This document shows, piece after piece, positions 31,969 through 41,565 of a stretch of 64,000 nucleotides of DNA. The notes beneath the pieces are model-generated. The model was not told where the DNA came from, made no database searches, and saw nothing but the letters and a program-made list of their open reading frames with translations. The stretch is taken from NCBI GenBank assembly GCA_011947345.1, contig JAAVTG010000620.1:186001-250000 (forward strand), in the 5' to 3' direction. The DNA comes from Phytophthora quininea. Taxonomy: Eukaryota > Oomycota > Peronosporomycetes > Peronosporales > Peronosporaceae. A program made the translations under genes and the position numbers. How positions within the stretch are numbered: the stretch's first letter is position 1; every line of letters begins with the position of its first letter.

Positions 31969-33186
31969 TTAGTTAAAAATGTCCACAGCTTCGAGTTCAT
32001 CAGCGTGCCATCGAAGATACGCACTCCAGAATAATTCAGACTCCATTTTTGTGAGGAGAGCGTGTCGGAATCGCCACCGTCCAATGTAAGCCCTGAAGAA
32101 AGCGTTTAGTACAAATTTGGTGGATGCGAAATACTGGACCACCAACTTGGATCGCCGAGCTTGCCACTGATCACTCAATTCTTTCACAATAGCCTTGCGA
32201 CATCGATGTCGCCAAAGCAAAACAGTCAGGAACGGCTTGAGCGAAATCGTCAACATGCGCAGTCTCATCTCGTGCAGTTTGGCTTCCATCTCGGCTTCGA
32301 TATTGGTAAAATGCCATCGGAATAGCTGCCACTTGTTGAACACTTCAACGTCAAACATATCCACGGGCAAAAGCTTCTTCTTGTACTGCTGTCGGTGCTG
32401 GACTTCCGTCGGCCAGTTCATGCTGAACCCGCACACGCAGTTGACTGCGTCGCAGCCCTCCACCTTCAGCACCAAGATGCGGCAGCTACGACACCGCACC
32501 AGACTCGTGTCCTCGTCGAAGTCCTCGTCGCAGGACTCGTGGTGGCCGCTGCGCTTGCAGTTGAAGCAGAAGTCGACTCCGCAGCAGATCGTCTTGGTGC
32601 TCGGTCGCATGTACATGAGCGACAGCAGCAGCGTCGCTCGCCGCTCGACGTCGACGATGCGAGGCAGCGTCATCTTGGTCAGCAAGGTCGTTGCCTTCTC
32701 CTCTCCGAACGTGCTGAAGGCGTAGTCGAGCACAACACGAGGCGGCACTTTGTGTCTGCAGAACTGTCTGCACAGAGTTTTGAATTCTTCCAGCTGCGAC
32801 GGCAGCATTTTCATGATAATGACCGACGGAAACAGCAGATTCAAGGTCGGGAGGTGCGAGTAATCGGACTTGTGGCAGCATGGAGGCGTGAGCGTGCAGG
32901 CTTGATGGCACAGCGCGGCGTACTTGGCTCGGAGCGCGGGCAACAAGTCGGCGGAGACGCGGTCTTGCCAACGACTCGAGTGCATCCCGACGAGGCAGAT
33001 CGGACAACGCAGGCGAGGCAGCACACCAGGGTAGAACTGCTGGAGCGAGACGTCAATGTGTCGGCCGAGGCATTGCTGGCAGACGTGCGCACTGCAGTTC
33101 CTGCCGCAGATGTTGGTGAGCAGAACGTTGTCTGTGACGTCCTTGACGATCGTTTCCAGGCAGATCTGGCACGTCGATAAAGTCAT
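31969..33186 (-). CDS. RING/IBR-type (RBR-like) E3 ligase, copy A
   Basis: Intact frame of 405 residues. The N-terminal RING has CQICLETIV, CSAHVCQQCLGRH and LRCPICLVG. A middle alpha-helical part is followed by CCGVDFCFNCKRSGHHESCDED and a RING2-like CRSCRILVLKVEGCDAVNCVCG with a terminal NW, as in RBR ubiquitin ligases that form a thioester on RING2. The C-terminal 120 residues are rich in W, R and helices (LLWRHRCRKAI, RAYIGRWRFRHAL). The start at 33186 was chosen because copy B shares it (MT then CQIC), though the frame is open to 33285. Bases 32329-33171 are an inverted, nearly identical copy of 35810-36652. Confidence 0.85.
   Translation of the reverse strand: MTLSTCQICLETIVKDVTDNVLLTNICGRNCSAHVCQQCLGRHIDVSLQQFYPGVLPRLRCPICLVGMHSSRWQDRVSADLLPALRAKYAALCHQACTLTPPCCHKSDYSHLPTLNLLFPSVIIMKMLPSQLEEFKTLCRQFCRHKVPPRVVLDYAFSTFGEEKATTLLTKMTLPRIVDVERRATLLLSLMYMRPSTKTICCGVDFCFNCKRSGHHESCDEDFDEDTSLVRCRSCRILVLKVEGCDAVNCVCGFSMNWPTEVQHRQQYKKKLLPVDMFDVEVFNKWQLFRWHFTNIEAEMEAKLHEMRLRMLTISLKPFLTVLLWRHRCRKAIVKELSDQWQARRSKLVVQYFASTKFVLNAFFRAYIGRWRFRHALLTKMESELFWSAYLRWHADELEAVDIFN
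32329..33171 (-). repeat. Inverted repeat arm A (RBR core)
   Basis: This 843-bp block pairs, in reverse orientation, with 35810-36652. By eye I count about seven mismatches, so identity is over 99 percent. It starts 15 bases after the start codon and ends at the codons for DKW/NKW, entirely inside the two RBR genes. Confidence 0.9.
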
Positions 33187-33383
33187 TGGAAATGATGTCG
33201 GAGCTTCAACGGAAGTTAAGGAATGAAAAGTATGATAACCTGGTCGCAGACCTTCACTCAGTCCGTGTCCGATGGGTTTATGCATATACTTGTTTTGCCA
33301 GATGTTATCAATAAATCGTTATCAATTATATCAATGAAGACCAAGACGTCCAAAGAGAAAAAGAGCGTGGTTTATACAGCTGT

Positions 33384-35022
33384 TTAGCATCCTGATCCAC
33401 CGGCGATACGAAGGCAGGAGGTGCTATCGAACATGGTCATGAGGTTGACCATAATGGACCAGACGAGCGCGTAGGCGATCACGATGCACGTGCAGATGCC
33501 GATCCACTTGTTCTTGCCGCCCGTGCGCTTGAGCTCCTGCGTCTCGGCCTTTGCTTGGGCAGCAGCACCAGGAACATGAGCGAACCCAGGTTGAACGCGT
33601 ATTGGATGAGGTACGTGTACGTGACTTGCCAATGCACGTACGAGTTGTCCAGCTGAATGTCGGCCGTGTCGACGTCGAAGCCGCCGTCGATGCTCTTGGT
33701 GATGACACTGGCAAACGGCGAGGCAAGCGTAGACACGGTGGTGATGAGGCCGTAGACTGAGGCCTCGTTGCCCTCTTCGATGATCTCCAACACGGCGAAC
33801 GTGGACACGATGTACCCGATCGAGGACGGTACGTTCTCCACGAGCGGGACGCCGAGCCAAAACCACTGACTGCGGTACACCTCCCAAATGGTGAAGAAGG
33901 TCGGGAAGGCATCGATCACAATGACAGTGATCTGCGCGATCGCGATCATCCAGCGCCAGTTCCAGTTGAGGCCGAACGACTTGGTGGCGTACAGCGCTCC
34001 AGCCGACACGAGCGTTCCGATGATGCTGGCCACGCTGCTGTTCACGGGTGTCACGCCGACCCAGTAGCTCTGTACCAAACTCGAGGCCGTCACGCTCACG
34101 TAGGAGAAGACGTTGCGGCAGAAGCGGAAGATGACGATCTGGTATACGACGCGGTGCTGGATGAGGTCGTACAGCGCCCAGAAGTACTCTCGCGCTGACC
34201 GACGGTGGGTCTTCTCCTCGGTGATGCAGAACCACGAGAACGGCAGCACGACCAGCGAGAATGCCGCACACACGCCCATGACGGCGTTGAACCCCATGGA
34301 GCTGGAGAAGGTGCCACCGTAGTCGGCTCCGTTTAGTCCAAACCCCACCATGGCATACGCGACGATCTTGAAGGTGTCCTGCACCACCACCACCATCGAC
34401 TGCAACGTACCGCGGATCTTCAACGGTTCGCGTTGAGCCAACTCGACCAGGATGCCGTCCGACGCCGTGAAGGCGACCACACTGCCGAGGTTGGCGATCA
34501 CCATGAGGAAAATGTACTTGACGCCAGAGTTTTGCGCGCCAGTGTTGATCTGCGCGGCTTGTTCCGGTGTCAAGGTCGTGAGCGACGACCAGCTCGGATC
34601 TGGGTAGTACGGGTCGCCGATCGGCATGACGGCCATCACGATCAAGGAGACGAAGCAAACGCCCCAACCGATCAACATGTAGGGGCGACGACGATAGCCG
34701 AAGATCGGGTAGCAGTCGGTGATGATGCCGATGAAGACCTTGAGCGTGTAGGGCAACGTGATCAGCACACTGGCCGACGTGGTTTCGTTGCCGGACATGC
34801 GCAGGTAGTTGGTCAGGAAGGGGTAAACCACAGAGTACATTGTCCCGTAGATAACCCCAATGGCGGCGTACTGGGCAAGCAGACCGATGTTGCGCCAACT
34901 GTACAGGTTGGGGGCGCCACCAGCACGAAGCGCGCCGTCTTCGAGCTCGCTGGCGTCGGGGTCTTAACTTCCCGGTAGTTGTCATTCTTGGGCGACAGCC
35001 GTTGCAGATCGACCGCGGTCAT
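33384..35022 (-). CDS. BT1-family (folate-biopterin) transporter
   Basis: Multi-pass carrier of the folate-biopterin transporter family of the major facilitator superfamily, strongly expanded in oomycetes. It begins MTAVDLQRLSPKND at 35022. Membrane segments follow from LLAQYAAIGVIYG on, with the family motif DCYPIFGYRRRPYM at 34700 and further segments such as YIFLMVIANLGSVVAF, YVSVTASSLVQSYWVGV and YLIQYAFNLGSLMFLVLLP. The last segment is IGICTCIVIAYALVWSI, before TAG at 33384. Two breaks, near 34965 (AAGACC, one G lost) and near 33555 (CAAAGG, one A lost), are homopolymer base losses; restored length is 546 residues. It sits between the two inverted RBR genes. Confidence 0.9.
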
Positions 35023-35794
35023 GGTGGTAATTCTCTTCCTGGCAGGAAATTGCAAAGTGAATGCTGCATCTCGACAGGAAGTGCCGATACTTGTGGTGTG
35101 GCGGTGGTCGGCAAAGCTCCGCAAATGGTCGTCGCTGACGTTGCACGGCGGTGAATCGCGTAAAGGCAGGTGGCGGTGCGTGCATCGCGCCAATCAAGGC
35201 GGTGCTGCATCGCTGATGGTGTGCTCAAGGAGGGGTCACTTCGTATGCAATGCTGTCAACAAGAGGTGCTCCAACTGCAGGTCCATGCTCACTGAAAGAA
35301 ATCGTCCGCACGCGTCCAAGGCCAAAGCACGTTTGAAAGGGTGAGTGGCAAATATCAAGAGCTGTCTGAGCAGGGCATAATTGCAGTCAGTCTGTCAACA
35401 CACCAGCAGCGAGGTCGCAGTACGTGAAGAGATACGTTCCTTCCGTTGCTAGCGCGCTTGGAGATGCTATCGGCGCGGGCTCATGTAGGTTTGGCATTCC
35501 TGTTTGGCACGCAGTCTCCGTCCAATCAGATACACACTTCACCGAAAACAGGTCGGCTAGAGACGCAAAACAAGAAGTCACTGACTGGGAAATCCAGATA
35601 GCACCGGGACGCGTGCATCACGACGCCGATGCAAGGTGCTCTATGGAGATACTCCAGCGGGTGGTCCAGAGGCCAAGGTGAAGTATCACCACCCGCTGAG
35701 CAACATCCGCATCAACCATTTGCTCAGTCGAATTGATGTGCACCAAAATCAACCTACAGCTGAAAAAGTGAGTGATGGTCGTCGCGCACCTGCG
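35023..35794. other. Divergent promoter region of the BT1 transporter and RBR copy B
   Basis: No separate gene can be supported. The frame of RBR copy B is open upstream to 35636 and would add 53 residues (including PLSNIRINHLLSRIDVHQ). Copy A has nothing similar, so I treat this as leader, though a longer protein is possible. Short open frames at 35100-35340 and 35424-35681 show no domain. Confidence 0.4.
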
Positions 35795-36925
35795 ATGACT
35801 TCGCCAGCATGCCAGATCTGCCTGGAAACGATCGTCAAGGACGTCACAGACAACGTTCTGCTCACCAACATCTGTAGCAGGAACTGCAGTGCGCACGTCT
35901 GCCAGCAATGCCTCGGCCGACACATTGACGTCTCGCTCCAGCAGTTCTACCCTGGTGTGCTGCCTCGCCTGCGTTGTCCGATCTGCCTCGTCGGGATGCA
36001 CTCGAGTCGTTGGCAAGACCGCGTCTCCGCCGACTTGTTGCCCGCGCTCCGAGCCAAGTACGCCGCGCTGTGCCACCAAGCCTGCACGCTCACGCCTCCA
36101 TGCTGCCACAAGTCCGACTACTCGCACCTCCCGACCTTGAATCTGCTGTTTCCGTCGGTCATTATCATGAAAATGCTGCCGTCGCAGCTGGAAGAATTCA
36201 AAACTCTGTGCAGACAGTTCTGCAGACACAAAGTGCCGCCTCGTGTTGTGCTCGACTACGCCTTCAGCACGTTCGGAGAGGAGAAGGCAACGACCTTGCT
36301 GACCAAGATGACGCTGCCTCGCATCGTCGACGTCGAGCGGCGAGCGACGCTGCTGCTGTCGCTCATGTACATGCGACCGAGCACCAAGACGATCTGCTGC
36401 GGAGTCGACTTCTGCTTCAACTGCAAGCGCAGCGGCCACCACGAGTCCTGCGACGAGGACTTCGACGAGGACACGAGTCTGGTGCGGTGTCGTAGCTGCC
36501 GCATCTTGGTGCTGAAGGTGGAGGGCTGCGACGCAGTCAACTGCGTGTGCGGGTTCAGCATGAACTGGCCGACGGAAGTCCAGCACCGACAGCAGTACAA
36601 GAAGAAGCTTTTGCCCGTGGATATGTTTGACGTTGAAGTATTCGACAAGTGGGCGTCGCTCCGACACAATTTCCCTGCGGTGGAGAGGGAAATGCGGAAG
36701 AAGATACAAGACAAGAAGCTCATGCGAGTCATTAGGCCGGTGCTGCGACCGTTGTTTGCAGAATTCCTTTGGCGCAGGAGGTTTTCAAAGGCTCTGAGGT
36801 CAAGTATCCACAGTACACTCTACTGGAAGGCCTACTACCGTCAGCATCCTGAGGAGTTCGAAGTCATTAGTGACGAGTTTGACTCGTTCATGTGCTGTGG
36901 TCTAGTTGATGACAACGACAATTAA
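35795..36925 (+). CDS. RING/IBR-type (RBR-like) E3 ligase, copy B
   Basis: Intact frame of 376 residues. Its first 285 residues are nearly identical to copy A (RING CQICLETIV to CPICL; IBR/RING2-like CCGVDFCFNCKRSGHHESC and CRSCRILVLKVEGCDAVNC). From residue 286 it diverges sharply in DNA and protein, but the C-terminal parts are still alignable: FLWRRRFSKAL against LLWRHRCRKAI, and TLYWKAYYRQHPEEFE against LFWSAYLRWHADELE. The pair are therefore old paralogues whose core was homogenised later. Ligase function is inferred from the cysteine pattern. Confidence 0.85.
   Translation: MTSPACQICLETIVKDVTDNVLLTNICSRNCSAHVCQQCLGRHIDVSLQQFYPGVLPRLRCPICLVGMHSSRWQDRVSADLLPALRAKYAALCHQACTLTPPCCHKSDYSHLPTLNLLFPSVIIMKMLPSQLEEFKTLCRQFCRHKVPPRVVLDYAFSTFGEEKATTLLTKMTLPRIVDVERRATLLLSLMYMRPSTKTICCGVDFCFNCKRSGHHESCDEDFDEDTSLVRCRSCRILVLKVEGCDAVNCVCGFSMNWPTEVQHRQQYKKKLLPVDMFDVEVFDKWASLRHNFPAVEREMRKKIQDKKLMRVIRPVLRPLFAEFLWRRRFSKALRSSIHSTLYWKAYYRQHPEEFEVISDEFDSFMCCGLVDDNDN
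35810..36652 (+). repeat. Inverted repeat arm B (RBR core)
   Basis: Partner of 32329-33171. The two arms are separated by 2,638 bp that hold the BT1 transporter. The mismatches I see include TGCGGC/TGTAGC after ACCAACATC, a GAT/GAC Asp codon, CATCAA/CACCAA, and two near the far end. Confidence 0.9.
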
Positions 36926-36994
36926 ATTCTTATAACAGCACGCACAAACATTGCTTTAGTTTTATGCCTATTTCCGAGCTGCCATTTATCTTCT

Positions 36995-39746
36995 TTACGT
37001 CCTCTTCGGATTCGCGACCGTCACAACGTGGAAGCGGGTCCCGTAAGACAGTCGATACGGGTTAAAATCCTATCACCACACACACGTCAGCCTTCAAACA
37101 ACAAGTAATCATGGTGCACTGCGTACCTCAGTCGCTTGGAATGTGTCGATGAAGATAATTTCTCCACAAATGTAGGCGGGCGGAGTCCGATCGCTTCCGA
37201 CACCCAAAATCGCCGCCTGAATGGACTCGTTCGCCAAGTAATAGTTGGGGGCGCCTTCGTTGAAGGCCACGTACGGCAGCTTGCCTCCTTCAGGAAGAAC
37301 AGAGCCAGTGAGCTGATCTGGAAGCTGCGGAAGGATATCCGTTGGTGGTCAACTGGCGAGTGTGAAGTCGGAGGAGAAGGCTGCACGCTCGACACCTCAT
37401 GCAGTCCGTGCTCTTCGACGTCATCAACAGCCGTACGACCCGTAAGCACTTGAGAGAGGGGCAGCTCGTCCGAAGCCGACGAACTGTCGGTAGTTCCCAC
37501 GCTCCCGTTCGCGTCATGGGAAGAAGTCACCAATGGCGTCACTGAGACGACGTGATACTTGGTGCCTTCCCGTAGACAATACGGATTCAGCTTCTGCAAA
37601 TGCGCCATGTAACAAATAAGAATTAGATCGAACCGCTCAAGTACATGAAGTATATCTGTCGCTTTTACGTCAGTTGTTTCATGGTCTTCAATGTAGACGA
37701 TATGCCCAAGAACGTACGGCGGGTTCCTGACAAGCAGCAAATAATCGTTAGCAATGATGAAACAGTCGACGGAATAAACGCATGCTAACCGATCGTCTCG
37801 CTTCGAGGCGGCTATCGATTCCTCGGACAAATAGTAGTGGGGACAGCCTTCGTGGAAGGCAATATAGTCGCCAAACGGAGTGGGCACGAAAAGTGCAACA
37901 CTACCGCTGGAAAAGCTCTTGTAGCAAATACCGAGCATCTCCTCGATACGGTTATCGTCCGTCACCCATTGGCGACGCTCACCAACAAGCCAATTCTCAT
38001 TCTTGGCTGCGGGGATCACTTCTCGAGCTGGCATTTTTGTATCTCCCTCGAACTCGATTGCTGCAGGCGTATCCTCAGTGCTGTCAAGCGTCTTGCTGCT
38101 TCGCGGAGAAGACGTGTCGACCACTACGTCGCGGATTTCCACACTTCCGTCAACAATCGCCGTGGTTGCATCACTAGCGGAAACATTTTCAACCGCCGGC
38201 GCATGATGCTTTGTCTGGATATCCAATAAGTCGTCAGCGTCCTCCTGTAAACTGTTCTCGAGTGAATAAAGTACACCTACCTTTTCATCTAGATCCACGT
38301 TTAAGTCCTGACCATCCAGAACTTTGCGTCCCACATCTTCATACTCATTTTCGACCATTACATACTCGTCACTGAAAGTTCCCCAGTCCTCTACACAGTT
38401 AACAGCCATAAAGTATAAGTAAACCCACTCGACCACTACAGATTTGTTTCCAGCTTACCGTATTCAGGCTGCTTTTCAGCAACAAGAGGCTGTTTCGTCT
38501 CGGAGCTTTGTAAATCGGTACTAGTAGCATCTTCGTCAGACGGCACAGGAGGCAGCAAAAACGGAGCTCGGAAGAAGTCCTCGAACGAAATTCGTTTGGC
38601 TGGGTCGACTCGCAATAACGCTTCTACTAGTTGTTCACATTCGGGCGACACTTGGACCTTTTGGGAAGACGGACGCGGCCGTAGCGCTCGAAGTACCGGT
38701 AGATGTTTCGTCGTAGCGCTAAGTGGTTCGTCGCGTGACACTTATCCACAATCAGGAACGGATGTTCATTCACAAGCATCTCGTATAAAATAATCCCCAC
38801 GGACCACAAGTCAGCCTTGGCGTCGTAGCTCTTGTACTCCAGCAATTCTGGTGCCATGTAGAGTGGCGACCCCACCACACTCTCAGCCATCATCTCGGAC
38901 TCTAACTCTCGTGCAAAGCCGAAATCCGCTGCATTATTTTCACAGACAAATGATCAGTATTTTATCTAACAATTTGCACAACTTGCTACGCACCAATTTT
39001 CAGTTTTGCAGTGGCCAAATTCCGAGACGACAACAGCAGATTCGCAGGCTTCAAGTCACGGTGCACAACATTCTGCGAGCGAAGGAACTGCAGTCCCGAA
39101 GCTGCACAAAAGGTACAAATCATTAACACTACAGTCGACACGAAAGAAGCAGCTAAAACGCACCCAACTGCGACAAATACAGCCGAGCTTGCTCCTCCGT
39201 CAGTCCGTTCTTCGCCTTCATCAGCTGCGCAATGTCTCCCCTGCACAATACTCCTGCAAATAATAATATAAGTTAAATCAATTATTCCATCTCCTGACAT
39301 GACGGAACTGCCGACCTGCACGATGAAAATGTGGTGCTGCGACTCTTTGGTGCACAGCAGCCGCACGATGTGCGGGTGGCCGTTCTCGAACTGCTCCACG
39401 GCCACGCGCATGGTCTCGATCTCCTTCTCGATGCTCTGGCGCTCGTGCGGCCGCCGCAGCTTGTCCTTGCCGATCATCTTGACGGCCACGGCGGCGCCCG
39501 ACGACAGGTTGATGGCCTTGTGCACCTGAACAGTACAAAATAAATATATGTAAGAGAGGGTGTTCATTACTGTGGAGTTTGGCGACGTACTGTGCCATAG
39601 GAACCGCGTCCGATCGTCTCCACCAAACTGCACAGCGAACAAGAGGCGGTGAGGCTGCGCTGCAGTCTGTAAGTAGACACGAGTGGAAGCAGGACGCACC
39701 GGAAGATGTTGCCGCACACGGTGATGGTCTGGCCGTTGGCGCTCAT
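36995..39746 (-). CDS. ATG1: ATG1/ULK autophagy kinase fused to two FIP200/ATG11-type Claw domains
   Basis: Ten exons can be placed: 39700-39746, 39591-39627, 39316-39525, 39164-39253, 38994-39101, 38459-38928, 37790-38390, 37669-37726, 37127-37593 and 36995-37069. Kinase parts are [56 protein letters not shown] and [11 protein letters not shown] with DLWSVG. Directly after the kinase comes [14 protein letters not shown], matching the ATG8-binding AIM/LIR of ATG1/ULK (yeast EYVVVE). An acidic linker leads to Claw 1 ([64 protein letters not shown]). Claw 2 follows ([60 protein letters not shown]). Three one-base losses in homopolymers (G run at 39243, A run near 38663, G run near 37288) restore a 721-residue frame. 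Confidence 0.85.
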
Positions 39747-39912
39747 GCCGCTCGAAGCAGCCGATCTCCAGGTGTGTCCTGGGATTTTTCTTCTGAGAAT
39801 TGTAGGAATTCTTCTCAAATTGTAGATATGTTGTATACTGTATATTTTACGGATGTATCCGGTCCGATATAGTTACAGTGTATACGAACTTCAACTGCAA
39901 CGGCAACGGTTG

Positions 39913-40944
39913 CTATCCCGCGCTTTCCAGCGGCACCACTTCCTCACCTTCTCCGTCGTCTTCCTCCTCGGGCCTCTCTTCGTCGGCACCGTACTCCTGC
40001 TCGCCGTCCGCCTCCTCCTGCTCTTGATTCTCGTCGTCGTCGTCGCTGCCGTCGAAGAGTTTTTCCCGCTCGGCCGCGAGCTTCTGACGCTGCTCGTCCT
40101 CCAGCCTGCGCGCCTCTTCCTGGGCGTCCTGCAGCACTCGGTCGCGACTCTCCTGCTGTGCCTGCTCGCGCGCGCGCTTGGCCTCGTCCTTCTTCTTGGC
40201 CCACTGATCCATCTGGGCCTGCCGCATGCGCCGCGTCGTCTCGCTCACGACGAAGCAGACGGCCGCGACGAACACGACCCAGAAGGAGGCCACCTCGTAC
40301 TGCGAGATGATGTAGAGCGCCGGCGACATGGCCAGACAGGACTCGAAGCCCGAGCTGGTGGCCGTGGCCGCCTGCAGCGTGCCGTAGAGCCCCCACCAGA
40401 CCACGCAGAGCAGGCCGTAGACGAGGTAGAAGACCCGCACAGTGCGCAAACTCTTGATCGGCCACGGCCCCATCCAGCAGTACGTGTAGAAGAGCACCAG
40501 CACGTGGCTCAGCACCACAGCGCCCTGCATGAATCCTGCAGAAAGGGAAACAAGAAACGGCCCGTAGCGTCAGCCTCGCCGCCTCGTGACGAAAGATGGC
40601 GGACGCACGCATCAGATCCGCGTTGCAGTTGTTGGTGGCCACGTTGATGACCACGCCGCCAAAGACGATGGTCGTGAGCGCCAGACACACGGGCACGAGC
40701 GGGAACAGCAGCAGGATCCGCGCCCAGTACTTGGTCTTCTCTCGCTCGCGCGCGATGCGGGTGGCCAGGTCTTGCTCCTACAGCAGCAAGCAGTCCAGTG
40801 TCAGCCTTGTGTCGCGCTGGTCTCCGCTCTGCCACGACGTCTCACCGGCGGCTTCTTCTTGATGGCGGCGGCGAACGACGTCGTGCGCTTCGGGTGCAGC
40901 TCCGCCGAGTTGGGGGTCTCGTTGTCCTGCTCGCCGTCGCTCAT
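39913..40944 (-). CDS. Four-TM protein with cytoplasmic coiled coil and acidic tail, unknown function
   Basis: Three exons (40846-40944, 40609-40777, 39913-40535) give an intact frame of 296 residues from MSDGEQDNETPN. A basic juxtamembrane stretch (REREKTKYW) precedes four hydrophobic segments: ILLLFPLVPVCLALTTIVFG, QGAVVLSHVLVLFYTYC, VFYLVYGLLCVVWWGLYG and VASFWVVFVAAVCFVVS. A charged helix follows (WAKKKDEAKRAREQAQQES) and then a very acidic C-terminus with DGSDDDDENQEQEE. N-terminal Cys and Asn (NNCNADL) in the first loop could be lumenal. I do not recognise a family. It could be an ER or trafficking protein, but that is a guess from the layout. Confidence 0.75.
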
Positions 40945-41565
40945 TTCGCTTCTTCAGCTGCTGCTCGCCGTCCCCATCGCCTGGATCTTGAAAGGTCGGG
41001 CCTTCGTCATCACGAAACCACGACTGTCCACATCTGCGATTGTTGACAAGCCGTTTTGTGGGCTCGAAGCACGCGTCTTCGAAGCAGCGCGTGTCATGCT
41101 GGGGCGTCCAGCTTATTGGCCGTTGGCGCCAGGCCCTGGTGCCCTCGCGCTCGGCAGCGATCCGCCCCGAACCGTCTATGACAGGCGGCAACACGTGCAC
41201 CGCCACGAGCAAGGGCGTGCTGTTTGCTAGTGGCGAAGACCATGACATCATGCCCTTGCTGGACGTGTTGCCACCTCTGACACAACCCTGTTCTCCAGCA
41301 GACGCATGGGCTTCCACGAGAACTTGCCCGCATTGAGTGCACACCAAGCAGAAACCCGCTTTTTAACAACGAGCTCCCCGCGCAGGATCTCGCAGCTGGG
41401 CAACTGTATGGGCAACCGCCAGATGGCTACCCTTTTCCACGTCGCGACGACGTGTTCATTCATCTGGCAAGACAAGCAGCGAGAGAAGAGAAGAAAAAGT
41501 CGAGGCGCCCATTTCAGCTTTTTCTCGCTCAGCAAGACGTCTGAAGCGCGCCCCATAACTGCACT
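40945..41565. other. Divergent promoter region, no clear gene
   Basis: Lies between the starts of the four-TM gene and the RNF141-like gene. A minus-strand frame from 41347 begins MVCTQCGQVLVEAH, recalling a zinc ribbon, but the second Cys pair is not placed and no family follows. I treat it as chance or a relic. Confidence 0.4.

Noticed and set aside
35618..36709. 363-residue minus-strand frame, nearly repeated at 32395-33180 on the plus strand
   Set aside because: Both are shadows of the two RBR cores. They look conserved only because the sense genes are a homogenised inverted repeat.
38436..39746. ATG1 kinase ending at the stop at 38436 as a short, separate kinase
   Set aside because: That stop lies in an intron with clean GT-AG borders (38391-38458). 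Splicing restores the ATG1-type AIM right after the kinase.
40778..41347. Minus-strand frame starting MVCTQCGQVLVE as a zinc-ribbon transcription factor
   Set aside because: Only one Cys pair in a ribbon-like setting, no following domain, and it overlaps the first exon of the four-TM gene.
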